Part shown: positions 1 through 11,500 of the stretch, in pieces
How the letters are laid out: the number at the start of each line of letters is the position of its first letter
How positions within the stretch are numbered: the first letter of the stretch is position 1
Assembly (NCBI RefSeq): GCF_958295425.1
Contig: NC_081137.1
Span: 6,404,238 to 6,468,237 of the forward strand
Source: Solea solea
Lineage: Eukaryota > Chordata > Actinopteri > Pleuronectiformes > Soleidae
Length of the DNA stretch: 64,000 nucleotides
Direction of reading: 5' to 3'
The notes under the pieces: model-generated
What the model was told of the DNA's origin: nothing
Database searches by the model: none
The model's input: the letters and a program-made list of their open reading frames with translations, nothing else
Position numbers and translations under genes: made by a program

Positions 1-60
1 AAACATTTTACCCAGTTTTTACCGCAGTCCTCATTGACCATGTTCATGTGTGTTTCTCAG

Positions 61-755
61 AGGAGGAAGCAGAGCTGGCAGCACGCTGTGAGGCAGCAGA
101 GCGCCTCCTGGAGGAGCAGAAGTGCATGATGGTCGCTGTGCGTGGTGAGCTGCGGGCCGGCCGCGCACGGACATCGGCGCTTGGCAGGAGCCTCAGGGAA
201 GAAGAGCGGCGGTTCCTGGAGGAACTGAAACGCCGCAGCCACAAGATCACGCTGCTGACCCGAGAGCTGCAGCGGCAGAACGACACCACCTCCAGCCTTT
301 ATCACGAGCTCCACGCCGCACGCTTAAAACTCTTCAATCAACAGCAGAGCGGCGACTCTGCTGCAGCGAGAGAGGAGGACGAAGCCAGAGGGAGAGATGA
401 GGAAGAGGATGATGAAGAGGACGAGGAAGGGGAGAGCACAGACTGGCTTCTGTCTCCACCTCCCCCTGCCTCTCCCTCCCAACCAGAGGAGAGACACAGG
501 AGGCGTGTCGCCATGAGGGAGGAGAGGGTCCGAGCTTGTGTCCCACAAGAGAGAGTGACATCACCGCAGAGGCCACACCCCATGCCCGATCCCGCCCTGT
601 TCTTGATGCCACTTAGATACCGCCTCCTTCGCTTGAGTCAGCCACTCAGAATGCAGGACGGAGAGGAGATGGACGACGAGTGGGAGGACATTGAGGACAT
701 CAGGGCGCCCAGGAGGGTGGACATGGGGGCAGGAGAGGGAGAAACTGCTCTGTGA
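61..755 (+). CDS. ccdc92b: CCDC92-family coiled-coil protein, last exon (5' part outside window)
   Basis: Terminal coding exon of a gene that begins left of the window. A pyrimidine-rich stretch ending in CAG at 58-60 gives the acceptor; the exon is entered at phase 1 and stops at TGA 753-755, giving about 231 residues. The first ~85 residues are a charged coiled coil containing FLEELKRRSHKITLL and LYHELHAARLKL, which match the C-terminal coiled coil of vertebrate CCDC92 proteins. A later MPDPALFL block matches the conserved MPDP-FLL motif of that family. Between them lies a long acidic stretch (D/E run near 385-435). CCDC92 is known as a centriole/ciliary interactor; the function of the B paralog is less clear. 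The 'b' assignment rests on the next genes being CLUH and PAFAH1B1, as on human 17p13.3. Confidence 0.82.
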
Positions 756-885
756 TGATTATGGATGGGTGATGCTGTCTTCCCGCAGCATCGAATGTCT
801 GGTTTGTAACATTTAGGAGGATTTATGATCAAAAATTACATATATTGCCCATAAGTATGTTCATATAAGTGTGTAAGCGCTTTGC

Positions 886-891
886 AATAAA
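886..891 (+). terminator. polyadenylation signal of the ccdc92b-like gene
   Basis: A canonical AATAAA lies about 130 bases after the stop codon, the first on this strand after the CDS. A short 3' UTR of about 150 bases is inferred. Confidence 0.6.
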
Positions 892-954
892 GAGCGTTTG
901 GTTTTCGTAGCCTTAGAATAAGAATTTTATATGTACTTTAGTCAAGGGCCTTGC

Positions 955-1215
955 TTTAGGCTACCATCTTGTGCCGCCATGTTTCTACAGAACCCCCAAG
1001 CGTACATGCATTTTGAAGTGGAAGCTTACTATGCAATCAAAGAAAATAGAGAGAGAGAGCGAGTGTTTACATCCTTTCTGGTATGTGAAGGCCACCGTAG
1101 TTCCCCGGTCCGCTCGGTAAAAGGGAGAAGTGAGAGGAGGAGTCCTCCTTCTGTTGCACTCTGCAGTCTCGCCGTTAGATGCCGCCAATTCTCACACTGT
1201 GGACATGTAAGATGA
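955..1215 (+). repeat. dispersed percomorph-type repeat, copy 1
   Basis: Contains GAAGGCCACCGTAGTTC, TCTGCAGTCTCGCCGTTAGA and an ACACTGTGGAC end. These blocks recur at 12.4, 18.1 and 18.5 kb in this window and resemble a non-autonomous repeat that I recognise as widespread in percomorph fish genomes. No coding capacity is seen. The family name needs a repeat library. Confidence 0.55.
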
Positions 1216-3382
1216 TAGAGATTTAACATTTTGATTCTCTGCAGATTTAAGGGCGTATGGTATAGATATTTGGAGTTGGGTGCCCAAGAATGTTTGATTG
1301 ACCTATATATAGATACATTTAAGGGAGAAATAAAATAGTTTTTTTGGAGTGAGGTCGTATGAGGTATTGACACACAGTACAGTCAGCATTGGCTGAAATA
1401 CATGCAGCCCTCGCTGGCCCCCTGTATGGAGAACCAGCATAAGACAGGACTGCATGCCCTCACTGAAAAAAAAATGGATTTTATCCTGAGTTAGTCTATG
1501 ATATCTTCAGAATATGTTCACAGCATTATCTCACCTTCAGACAGCCCTTTCTAACTGGAAATGGAAGTTTGTGTTGCAGTACTTGCACCAAAGTCCATAG
1601 AAAAAAATCAACACTTTTACTTAACAGAGCACAGGAGTCATTGACCCACTGCTGCATTCACCAGTCAGTTCAAATGTGATTTTTGTTTGACTTCCTTTTC
1701 TTTAGATTTACTGAAGTGTCACAAACATACCATGGAGGCAGCAGTAGACCAGCATCTCCAGAGCTGATAACACTGCTTTTTACTTTTTACTATGAGAGTT
1801 GGTGTGAAATGTCGACAGTGAGATAAAGGGGTGAATATATTTATAAGGTGTCCCCAGCAGTGGGCGCACACAGCTCAGGCACACATTTAAAAAATAAAAA
1901 AAATAAATACATGGGAAATTGCAAGAATTGAGGAAACGAGTGAGTCATAGGAATCTGAATTGTAGTAGTGCTTTATATGGATGCCTTTTGATTTGAACAC
2001 TGTTGATCACAGCTTTTTGCCTGTCATTTATAGCCTTGTCTCTGTGTCTGTGAACATGTTACACTGGTTAATGTTCAACTAGCAACCTGCTCCTGCAGTT
2101 ACACAGAGTCACTGTAAGAAGGCGTCGGGACATTTTGTATGATTTGCACTTTATTAAATTAATGCAATGTGCCGGATAACGGCAGAACAATGATTTCCAC
2201 TGTCACGTTTTTAAAAGGTCTTTTTTTACTTGACATCATAGATGTAATAATTAAAATATGTATCAGCAACAGCAATGTACTACTTAATGTGTTTTGCCAT
2301 CCATGCACTGGGTGGCAGCACAACCACACCTTGAGTCAGGTCTGCTGACAGAGACAGAAGTGAAAAGCACTACGAGTAGAAGAGAAAGTGTAATTTTATT
2401 AAATTGCAATAACAACACAATGCTGCACTGCTCAGTGCACTCTCCAGTCGCATCCTATAAAAACATGCAGCCACAGACACCACAATAGACAGCAGGCACC
2501 ACAACATACTGCCATAAATGTAACAGTGTTGTACATTGAATGGATTATTTCACAGAATACATCCAGCCTACTACACCTGCTGTATCATTATGATACATGC
2601 ATTGTCCTGTTGTACAGTCAGAATAAAAAGGATTGTGGCAATATCTTTTTTTCAATGTCTACAGCTGACAAAACAAATTAAATGAAACTGCATGAAATTA
2701 AAGGACTTTTAAAATAGCAGAAGAGGAAAATACCAGAAATTTAGGAAAAATAAATAACTTACAGGAAATCTTTCATACACATCGATCGACTGAGTGATTC
2801 ATTTATTGATAATTTCTGATCATTTTAAGGACATTCGGGTGCAATATTATTCAAGCACTGACTCAAGGCCCCAAACTACAGCTCTCACATGTGCGTGTGC
2901 GTCACAACAAACACATGCAACTTGTCTCCTAGCAATCGTCCCATTCTAGAACGTTCCCACAGTTGTCTTGGAGACCGTGCTCAGAATGTTAATATCACTC
3001 TGCTGCAGTGCTGCCATGGCAACCACAGAGCTGTGCTCCTGCTGATGCCTGAAAGTGTCCAAGGGGAGCGGAGACTGAAAAAGCCGCAGGTTGATTCTCA
3101 GGACCCTGTATTTGGAAAAGGGATGTGCTGTGTCACATCACTTGTATCGTTTCCACCAAGAAGAAAAGGATGACAATGTCTCCTGCTGCTATTTATGCAC
3201 CGTCTGCATGAGCTCACATTCAAGGTTGATAGAGAGCACATGCCATAGGCCGGTCTGCACACAGGAAATTACATCATTATAGTAGAGAGGTTGCCCTCTT
3301 CTGGACTTGAATGGGTACTAAGTGTGTGAATGTGCATGAGTGGCCTACAAGCTCTGTCTCACAGCTACTCCCCAGCCTTGAA

Positions 3383-3423
<41 letters not shown>

Positions 3424-4124
3424 GAAACAGAGTTTGTGTGAAGGAGTTTTGCAGCAAGTAGCGACAGGAGAGCGGAGCCTTGTGCTCTGCAGCAAATCCT
3501 GGGGAAGCCGGCTTTCTGATTTCAACAGGATGCACAGCAGACAAGTCTGGAGAAGATGACACAGAGTGACAGTGTCTCCCCATCTCTGCACTGGCTGGTA
3601 GGACCGGTCTTATTTTGTGTGACATGTATGCACATATAGATCCTGCTGCAACTGTGTCCTCATGAGCCTGAATAAGTCGTGTTGCCTCTGTATAAACTGT
3701 AATCAGGGGCTAAGACACGTCAAATGTGTGTGTTATTTAGTGTTTTTTGATTTAGCCGTTTAACAACTGTAACTCAGAAGTAGTTGTCACATCTGTCTTC
3801 CAGGATTCCAACATCATTCCAGAGCTCATGTGGTGACATTCATCCTCTGAGGTATTCCAGTCCTTTACAGAGTAAGCTGCAGAAAACACTTGTGTAATCC
3901 TCCTGTCATCAGCTGTTGTCCAGGCTCTTAGTTGTCTATTCACACATGCTAAGTAAACACACAGTGACAAAGCCTTTCACAGTTTATACCTGCAGTGTAA
4001 ACACACAGTGAATTACAAAGTAATTACAGAGTAAGTTTCGGCTCTGATTCAAGGTTACATTCGGTCGTTCTCTCTATTGCTCAATTGGACGTGTAACCAT
4101 GGTGACATCACACTGGACTAACCA
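1216..4124. other. intergenic spacer, no gene seen
   Basis: About 2.9 kb between the ccdc92b-like gene and a Tc1 remnant. The short open frames here have no recognisable domain and no splice context. The stretch is AT-rich with one CA microsatellite. The 5' non-coding exon(s) of the downstream CLUH gene may lie here but cannot be located from sequence alone. Confidence 0.5.
3385..3418. repeat. (CA)n microsatellite
   Basis: Uninterrupted run of about 17 CA dinucleotides. It produces a false open frame of repeated Thr/His or Cys/Val. Confidence 0.95.
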
Positions 4125-5285
4125 CAGATCAGAACACAATAGTCTAAGTTGGTGAAGTGAAATGTGAAAAATATATACATAAAGTCATTTTTTAGAAATA
4201 AAAAACTGAAAATTGGCATGTGCATATGTATTCACCCCCTTTGTTATGAAGCGCATAAAAAGCTCTGATGCAACCAATTATTCATTAGTGACATAATTAG
4301 TGAAATGATGTCCACCTGTGTGCAATCGAAGTGTCACATGATCTGTCAGTACATACACACACCTTATTTTTTTGAAAGACCCCAGAGGCTGCAACACCTA
4401 AGCAAGAGGCACCACTAAGCAAACACTGCCATGAAGACCAAGGAACTCTCCAAACAAGTAAGGGACAATGTTGTTGGGAAGTACAAGTCAGGGTTATAGG
4501 TGGTTATAAAAAAAATATCCAAATGGAAAGAACATGGCACAACAGCAAACCTGCCAAGAGACGGCCGCCCACCAAAACTCATGGACCAGGCAAGGAGGCA
4601 ATAATCAGAGAGGCAGCACAGAGACCTAAGGTAACCCTGCAGGAGCTGCAGAGTTCCACAGCAGAGACTGGACTATCTCTACATCAGATGACAATAAGCT
4701 GTACACTCCATGGAGTTGGCCAGAAGAACGCCGTTACTTTCAGCAAAAAACTAAATGGCACGTTTTGAGTTTGAGAAAAGGCATGTGGGAGACTCCTAAA
4801 ATGTATGGAGGAAGGTGCTCTGGTCTGATGACACTAAAATAAAACTGGCGCAAACCCAACCTCAATCAATAGAAAATCTGTGGTCAGACTTAAAGATTGC
4901 TGTTGACAAGCGCAAACCATCCAACTTGAAGGAGCTGGAGCAGTTTTGCAAGGAGGAACGGGCAAAAATCCCAGTGGTAAAATGTGGCAAGCTCTTAGAG
5001 ACTTATCCAAAGCAACTTGGAGCTGTGATTGCCGCAAAAGGTGGCTCTACAAAGTATTGAATTTGGGGGGGTGAATAGTTATGCGCATTGACTTTTTCTG
5101 TTATTTTGTCCTATTTGTTGTTTGCTTCACAATTTAAAAAAAAAAAAAAAAAATCATCTTCAGTTGTGGACATGTCCTGTAAATTAAATGATGCAAATCC
5201 TCAAACAATCCATGTTAATTCCAGGTTATGAGACAACAAAACATGAAAAATGCCAAGGGGAGTGAATACTTTTGCAAGGCATATG
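4125..5285 (+). mobile_element. Tc1/mariner-type transposon, degenerate, internally deleted
   Basis: The right end carries GTGAATACTTTTGCAAGGCA, typical of a Tc1-type terminal inverted repeat, and the left part has the inverted-matching TATGTATTCACCCCCTTTG at about 4230. Transposase remnants: an ATG at 4431 with the helix-turn-helix start (MKTKELSKQVRDNVVGKYKS) running into a stop at 4497; a shifted frame 4523-4768 with the second DNA-binding helix; then 4815-5060 with WSDDTK (first catalytic Asp region) joined directly to IENLWSDLK (catalytic Glu region). The segment holding the second Asp is missing, so it cannot encode an active enzyme. A poly-A run lies near 5135-5153. The outer left end is eroded, so the left boundary is approximate. 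Confidence 0.85.
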
Positions 5286-5521
5286 TCAACAGCAAGACTG
5301 TACCCCCCCTTGACTCACATTCTGATCACATGACAATGATACCGCATGTCTTTGTTTGTTTAGCGGGTGTTTAGTGAAGTATTTGTGACATTTAGAGTTT
5401 TGAATTGCATTAGATTCTATATTTTTACACCAATATCCAGTGATGCTGATCTGTGTCAAAGTGATACATATTCACAGTATCCTATCTATTAACACTATTA
5501 ACACTGTTTTTTCATCCTCAG

Positions 5522-5564
5522 GCCACCGTCCAGTTATACTGCTGTTTTGTGTGAGAAAGGCATC
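5522..5564 (+). other. cluh: 5' UTR part of the first coding exon of the CLUH paralog
   Basis: A pyrimidine tract ending in CAG at 5519-5521 is a good acceptor, implying at least one upstream non-coding exon. The leader runs into the first ATG at 5565, context CATCATGG with G at +4. The open frame extends upstream only through a GTG, which is not a credible eukaryotic start. Confidence 0.6.
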
Positions 5565-8500
5565 ATGGGAAATATAGTGCAATGCTGTCACGCACTGTCT
5601 CACTACTTTAAGTGTCAGGACACACAGGTCCAGGGAGAAGCAGAAACATCCCCTCTGCTCTCCAGCGAGGACAGTGAATGTTACTCCCCCAGTCTCCCTG
5701 ACGACCTTGAGGACGACCTGTTAACCATCTCCACCGGTGTGACAAACCCGTCCCTCGAACCGGAGCACTTCCTGTTTCCCGATATCATCCTCAGCAGCAG
5801 CCTGGGAGGGGAAGTGACTCTGGTGGAGCCGATGGTGTGTCTGCTGGTGTCCGAGGAGGAAGAGGGACGAGGTGAGTGTTTGAGGCTGGATGAGCCGGGA
5901 CATGAAGGACAAGAGAGGAGGAACATGTGGAGGACCAGGACATTTTCTGAGGTGGAGACGCAAACGGAAATGGAGACACAGATTGGTATGGAGGTGCAGA
6001 CTCGGACAGAAGTTCAGACACAAACGGAGATGTCTGTGTGCATCAATGATGCTGAAGAAGAACATGAGACACTGAAACAGGGGAGTGTGTCAGCAGAGAT
6101 GCAAACGGACGACCAAACATCACAGGAGAGACACTCAGAAATCACATCAGACATAGGAACGTCATGGGAGACAGATAAAAACACAATGTCCATCAGTGAG
6201 GCCGAACAAGAAGAACTAAATCACAGCCATGAGCCAAATATTCAAACAGAACTTGAGACAGAGCTAAACGAGCAGTTATTCACTGATGAAGAGAAAGTCT
6301 GGAAGTTACAACAGAATATTATAGCTGCTCAGGAAAATGCAGACTTTGTAAAAGACAAAGAACATTCAGAGAGCAACACCCTGGATGATAAGGAATACAG
6401 CATCACAACCATTGTTTCAACGGTGAGATTCGACAACGCCAGGTGTCACGACGACCTCACGCCACAGAAAAGTACAGATCAGAAAGAGCTGGAAGAGGCG
6501 TCCGATCAGACTGTGAGCGACAAAGACGACCACACCGTCTGCATGAAAGCAAAACAAAATCTGTCTGAAGAAAACACGGATGAAACACAGAACACAGAAC
6601 GCGATCACACACCACAGAGGGGAGAGGACGAGGACGAGGACGAGGACGGTGTCCTGCAGCATGTGACGGCGTTGGAGGACGTTCTGTCACAGGTGGAGGC
6701 GGAAGGAGCAGAGGTGAAGCAGATGACCTTGTTTTTAGTTGACCGGCTGTTTCTGGCAGCGCCAAGCGTCAAAGGTGCGTCTTGTCACGTGTTGTCATAT
6801 TCACACACATTCACACAATCCTTACTGATAGATCATACAGTGAAAGCAATAGTAGTTAATAATGTATCACCATTTTATTTCAAACATGTGCATAATAAAC
6901 TTATCATAATACTTGAAGTCAAATAAAAAGACGATGGTAATAGCTGGTAAAATACAATTGAAACAAAACATTAGTTTTGATTGGTAAAATGTCCAAAATG
7001 AATGTAAAACATGAAATGCAAAAAGAAGGGTTAAAAGTAGAAGTGACATTTTTGTATCTACTTTATATATAAGATGTTATTGTTTATTATTTCACAATCA
7101 TATGTCACTGTTTAAGCTTGGATATTTCCTATGCAGGGATTTCAGATTCAATTGTGTCCATCATGTTGTTGTTGTATAGTTTTATACTTTACTTTACAAG
7201 TTTTATTGTCAGTTTCATGTTCATACATCTTCATTTCATCTCTCATTGCCAACAGCACCTCCTTCTCAAAATGAAGAAAGCCCAGGGGACGATCACCTGC
7301 AGCAGTCTGATCCTGATAAAAAGGAACTCGATGTCCGGGACCTCATCGATCTGCAAGAGACCGAGTTCACTGTCAGAATTCAACCTCCTGGAACAGAAAG
7401 TTTTGAGCTCCAGGTCCTGACATTACACTGTCTTCATTTTCCTTATACCTGACTGTCTCTTCACTCTGATCCAACTCTCTGTCTCTCGTCCGCCCTTAGG
7501 TGACAGGTCAGATGCTGGTGGCAGAGCTGCACCAGGTGCTGATGGACCACGAGGTCACCTGTCACCGCACATGCTTCTCACTGCAGCTGGGAGGCGCCGT
7601 ACTCGACAAGCTCACCGAGGTGTGCTCCGTCCAGGGAATCCAGGATGGAGTGCAGATCAAATTAGTGGAAGGTAACAACCTCATCCTTTTCTTTAGTCCG
7701 CTTTTATTTCGTTTTTTCTTTGTTTTATTCATGTATACATAATATATGGGTGATGTATGAACAGAAACAAAATATTAACCTTTTTTTATATATATATATT
7801 TACACTTTTGTCTTGCTATATTTTTTCGCTCTTTTTAAAGTAAATAGCATTGTCACAACTTAATCTCACTGCTGCTGCACTTGTACAATGCATGTGACAA
7901 ATATATACATCATAAGGAATTATACTGTATATTAGCGTCCACTTCAAAATGATTTCTTTGACTTTTCTTGAGCTATTTCTGAAAGTTCATATACAGTATG
8001 TAACCTATCCTGTATACCTGACACATTCAACACTCACTGATTTGTTTGCTACCTTTTACTAACCGCAGCAATGAACCCCTTCCCTCGCATGCAACGTTAT
8101 TTATTGACCTAAGACTCATTTCTTCTGACGTCTCTGCAGATTGTTATTCAGTGCGCGATGCCCGCCTGCATCTCCAACACGTGTGTGATCTCCTGAGGAG
8201 CCTTGACCCTGCAGACGCGTACAACGGGATGAACGGCCACTCACTGTCTTACCTCAGCTTTTACACCAGAGGAGACCAAGGTTATAATAGTTTGGGATTT
8301 CTCATTAGTTTTAGTTTTTATTTACTTTTAAAATGAGTCAGTTTTAATTCGTTTTTAGAGCGGGTATTCTTAGTTTAACTTTTATTAGTTGTAGTGTTAG
8401 TTTTTTGTAATATGGATGGATTTGGCAGGTGCAAGATTCAAAAAGGTCATAAGTATCGTGTCATAAAACCCCAGCAAAAGATGCCATTTTAAAAGTTTAT

Positions 8501-11500
8501 AAGGACAGACGAACAAAGATGAAAACTGAGCACATTTCCTCTATAATTTTAGTTAGTTTTATAAACGCACAATTCAGTTTCAGTTAGTTATTGGTCAGTC
8601 AGTCATCATCTACCGCTTTATCCTCTGCCAGAGGGTCGCGGGGGGGCTGTGCCAATCTCAGCTACATCGGGCGATAGGCGGGGTACACCCTGGACAGTTC
8701 GCCAGTCCATCGCAGGGCCACACACAGATAGAGACAAACAACCATTCACTCTCACACTCACTCCTATGGTCAATTTTAGAGTGTCCAATTTACCTATCCC
8801 CACATTGCATGTTTTTGGACTGTGGGAGGAAGCCGGAGAACCCGGAGAGAACCCACGCACACACGGGGAGAACATGCAAACTCCATGCAGAAAGGCCCAT
8901 GTTCCAACCGGGGCTCGAACTCGTGTATAACTGCTTTAAAATGAAACCTGTTCTGTTTTTGTATCGCTGACCGCAGCTTTAACATTTCCACCTCCATATT
9001 CACCCTGCAGACAGTGACAGCTTGAGGAAGAGGCGACTCTCTGAAAAGGAATCCATCGACTTCAGGCCTCCAGAAAACATCCTCCCTGGGTGTAAGGACC
9101 GACCACTGACTCCACTGCAGCCTGTCAGAGACGACTGGAAGGTGATAGTGCAGCTTTCCCAAAAACATACTTCAGTGTTCACTTCAATTCATAGTGAAGA
9201 AAGTGAAATATTCTGAAAGTATCATTACAGCCACTACAGTGCCTGCGGGTTCTGACCATTAGCAGCTGGAACCCTCCACCGGGGAACAGAAAGATGCACG
9301 GGGACTTACTTTACCTCAATGTCCTGACTATGGAAGACAGAGAGCTCAACATTACATCCTCTACTCGTGGTTTCTACCTCAATCAGTGAGTGTTTAACAA
9401 AAGTTTTCTTTGTTTTTTTTGCCAGGCAAAAGAAACTTCACTTCTACTTTGACTTTAGTAGCCTTTCTATAGACTCTATATCTTTTTTATTTTATAAATT
9501 GCCTCAAATGTTATTTTTTTTCCCTGTAAAGTCAAACAGTTGTAGAAACTCACGTGGATTCTATTTGCTCTGATTGCTCCAGGTCGACTGCCTTCAACTT
9601 CAACCCTAAACCTGCAGTTCCCAGAATCCTTTGCCACTCTCTTGTTGAGCTGCTGAGCCATGTCAGCCCTGCTTTCAGGAAAAACTTCAGTGTCCTTCAG
9701 AAGAGAAGGTGAGCCAATCGTTTAGTAATCAAACAATATCGCTTTCAATTCCAGTAAAAGCCTATTTTTAACACTCATATGAACATTTCTAATAGAAGAA
9801 CATGTGTGCTCTCTGTGAACCAGAGTCCAGCAACACCCTTATGAGCGCTTCGCGGCGCCTTTTCAGGTGTTCACCTGGACTGCACCTCATGCAGAACACA
9901 CCCTTGACCGCGTGCGTGTGGACGAGACACACGCCAGTCACATGGGCCAGGACAAGCACACAGCTGGGCAGGTTGCAGACCCAAATAAAGGGAATTGGAT
10001 GAAATGCTGGCTGAGATGATAAAGCTGATATTTCGATTTTGTTATGACCACAGAGTCGGGACTGGAATGAGGAGCTGCAGGGATCCAGGGAACTTCCCAG
10101 GAACTCCCTACAGGAGCGGCTGCACAGAGAGAGGAGCATATTTAAGGTGAGACCACAGGTCTTTAATAAGAGAAGTGGACTGATGACTGTATGATCATAT
10201 AATATCCATCTGTCCAAACAACAATTAATCCAGATAAGTTAAGAGTAATCAAACATTATTTAATTATTATTAAAAGTTATAATTCATTCCAACTTAAAAG
10301 TGTATTTTCCTCTCTCTTTTAATTAAGTAATAATGTAATAAATTATGTATTTCTGTGGTAATACCACATTATTTGTAGAGCAATTTTTATGATGGTAATA
10401 ACAATAGTGATAAACTATTACTATTGTTATTACCATCATAAAAAACCCACTATTACTAATAGTGGGTTCATAAGGAGATTATATGTGGTAATATATCCAG
10501 CTTATAGCTTTTGAATCATACTTAGAAAAGACTACCTTCACATGAGAAAGTGTTTGTGAATCAAAATGTATATTTACAATATTCCGATGTCATAACGAAA
10601 CTATTACTTTGTGATCTTGTTAGAAATAACTTGGTATTACCATAATATTATTTCCCTATATCAGTTTGAACAGTTTTGTTTTTTTCTTCACTCTTATCAT
10701 CTCATAATCATCTTTTAAACCTTTCGTTTACATTACAGCAACATTTCATCCATCAAAATAAAACAAGTGTGACTCTACTGTTCTGTACGTCCACAGACCA
10801 ACAGTGACTTTGTTGCCGCTGCAGCACAAGGTGCAGTGGCCGTTATCGACGGCAACGCCATGCCATTAAACCCGAGTGAGGCGCCTCACATGCAGATGTT
10901 CATCTGGAAGAACATCTTCTTCAGCTTGGGCTTCGACATATCTGAGCATTACCAGCAGCTGGGAGGCAACACCGCCGCTCATGCTGCCGCCATTTGTGAC
11001 CTGAGAGGAATACAGGTATGTAGATCCTGCATGAGAAGGGAAGCGTTTAATAATGTTGGCTTAGATCAGTTATTGAATTGAAAGAAAAATAAATAAAACA
11101 GCATGAATTCTGAGATTAAAGTCGGAGTTCATGGATACTCCATATACACATACATACATTCTCGCATGTGCAACCCAAGGTTAAAATAAAAATAAATACT
11201 AATAATAGAAAATAAAAATGAACACAATTATTATTTTCTACTTCTACTTCTATCTAGATTTTACCATTTTACTATTACTTTACTTTTACGTTTTCATTGA
11301 TTGTTGTATACCTTTTGTGTTGCTGTGCCTATGTGTAAAGCACTTTGGTCAAACTTGTCTTGACTATACTGCAGGCATACGCATCTGTGGATACGGAGGG
11401 GCTTCACACACTCGGGACAGCTGTGGTGGATTATCGTGGCGTCCGTATTATCGCTCAGACGATTGTTCCAGGAATACTAGAGAGGACTCAGGAGCAGAGT

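Noticed and set aside
3277..3625. Overlapping frames of 82-104 residues on both strands
   Set aside because: They run through the (CA)n microsatellite and have no domain, splice context or Kozak-type start.
5547..5564. Upstream GTG start adding MCEKGI to the CLUH paralog
   Set aside because: Non-ATG start; the ATG at 5565 has a G at +4 and gives the MGN start.
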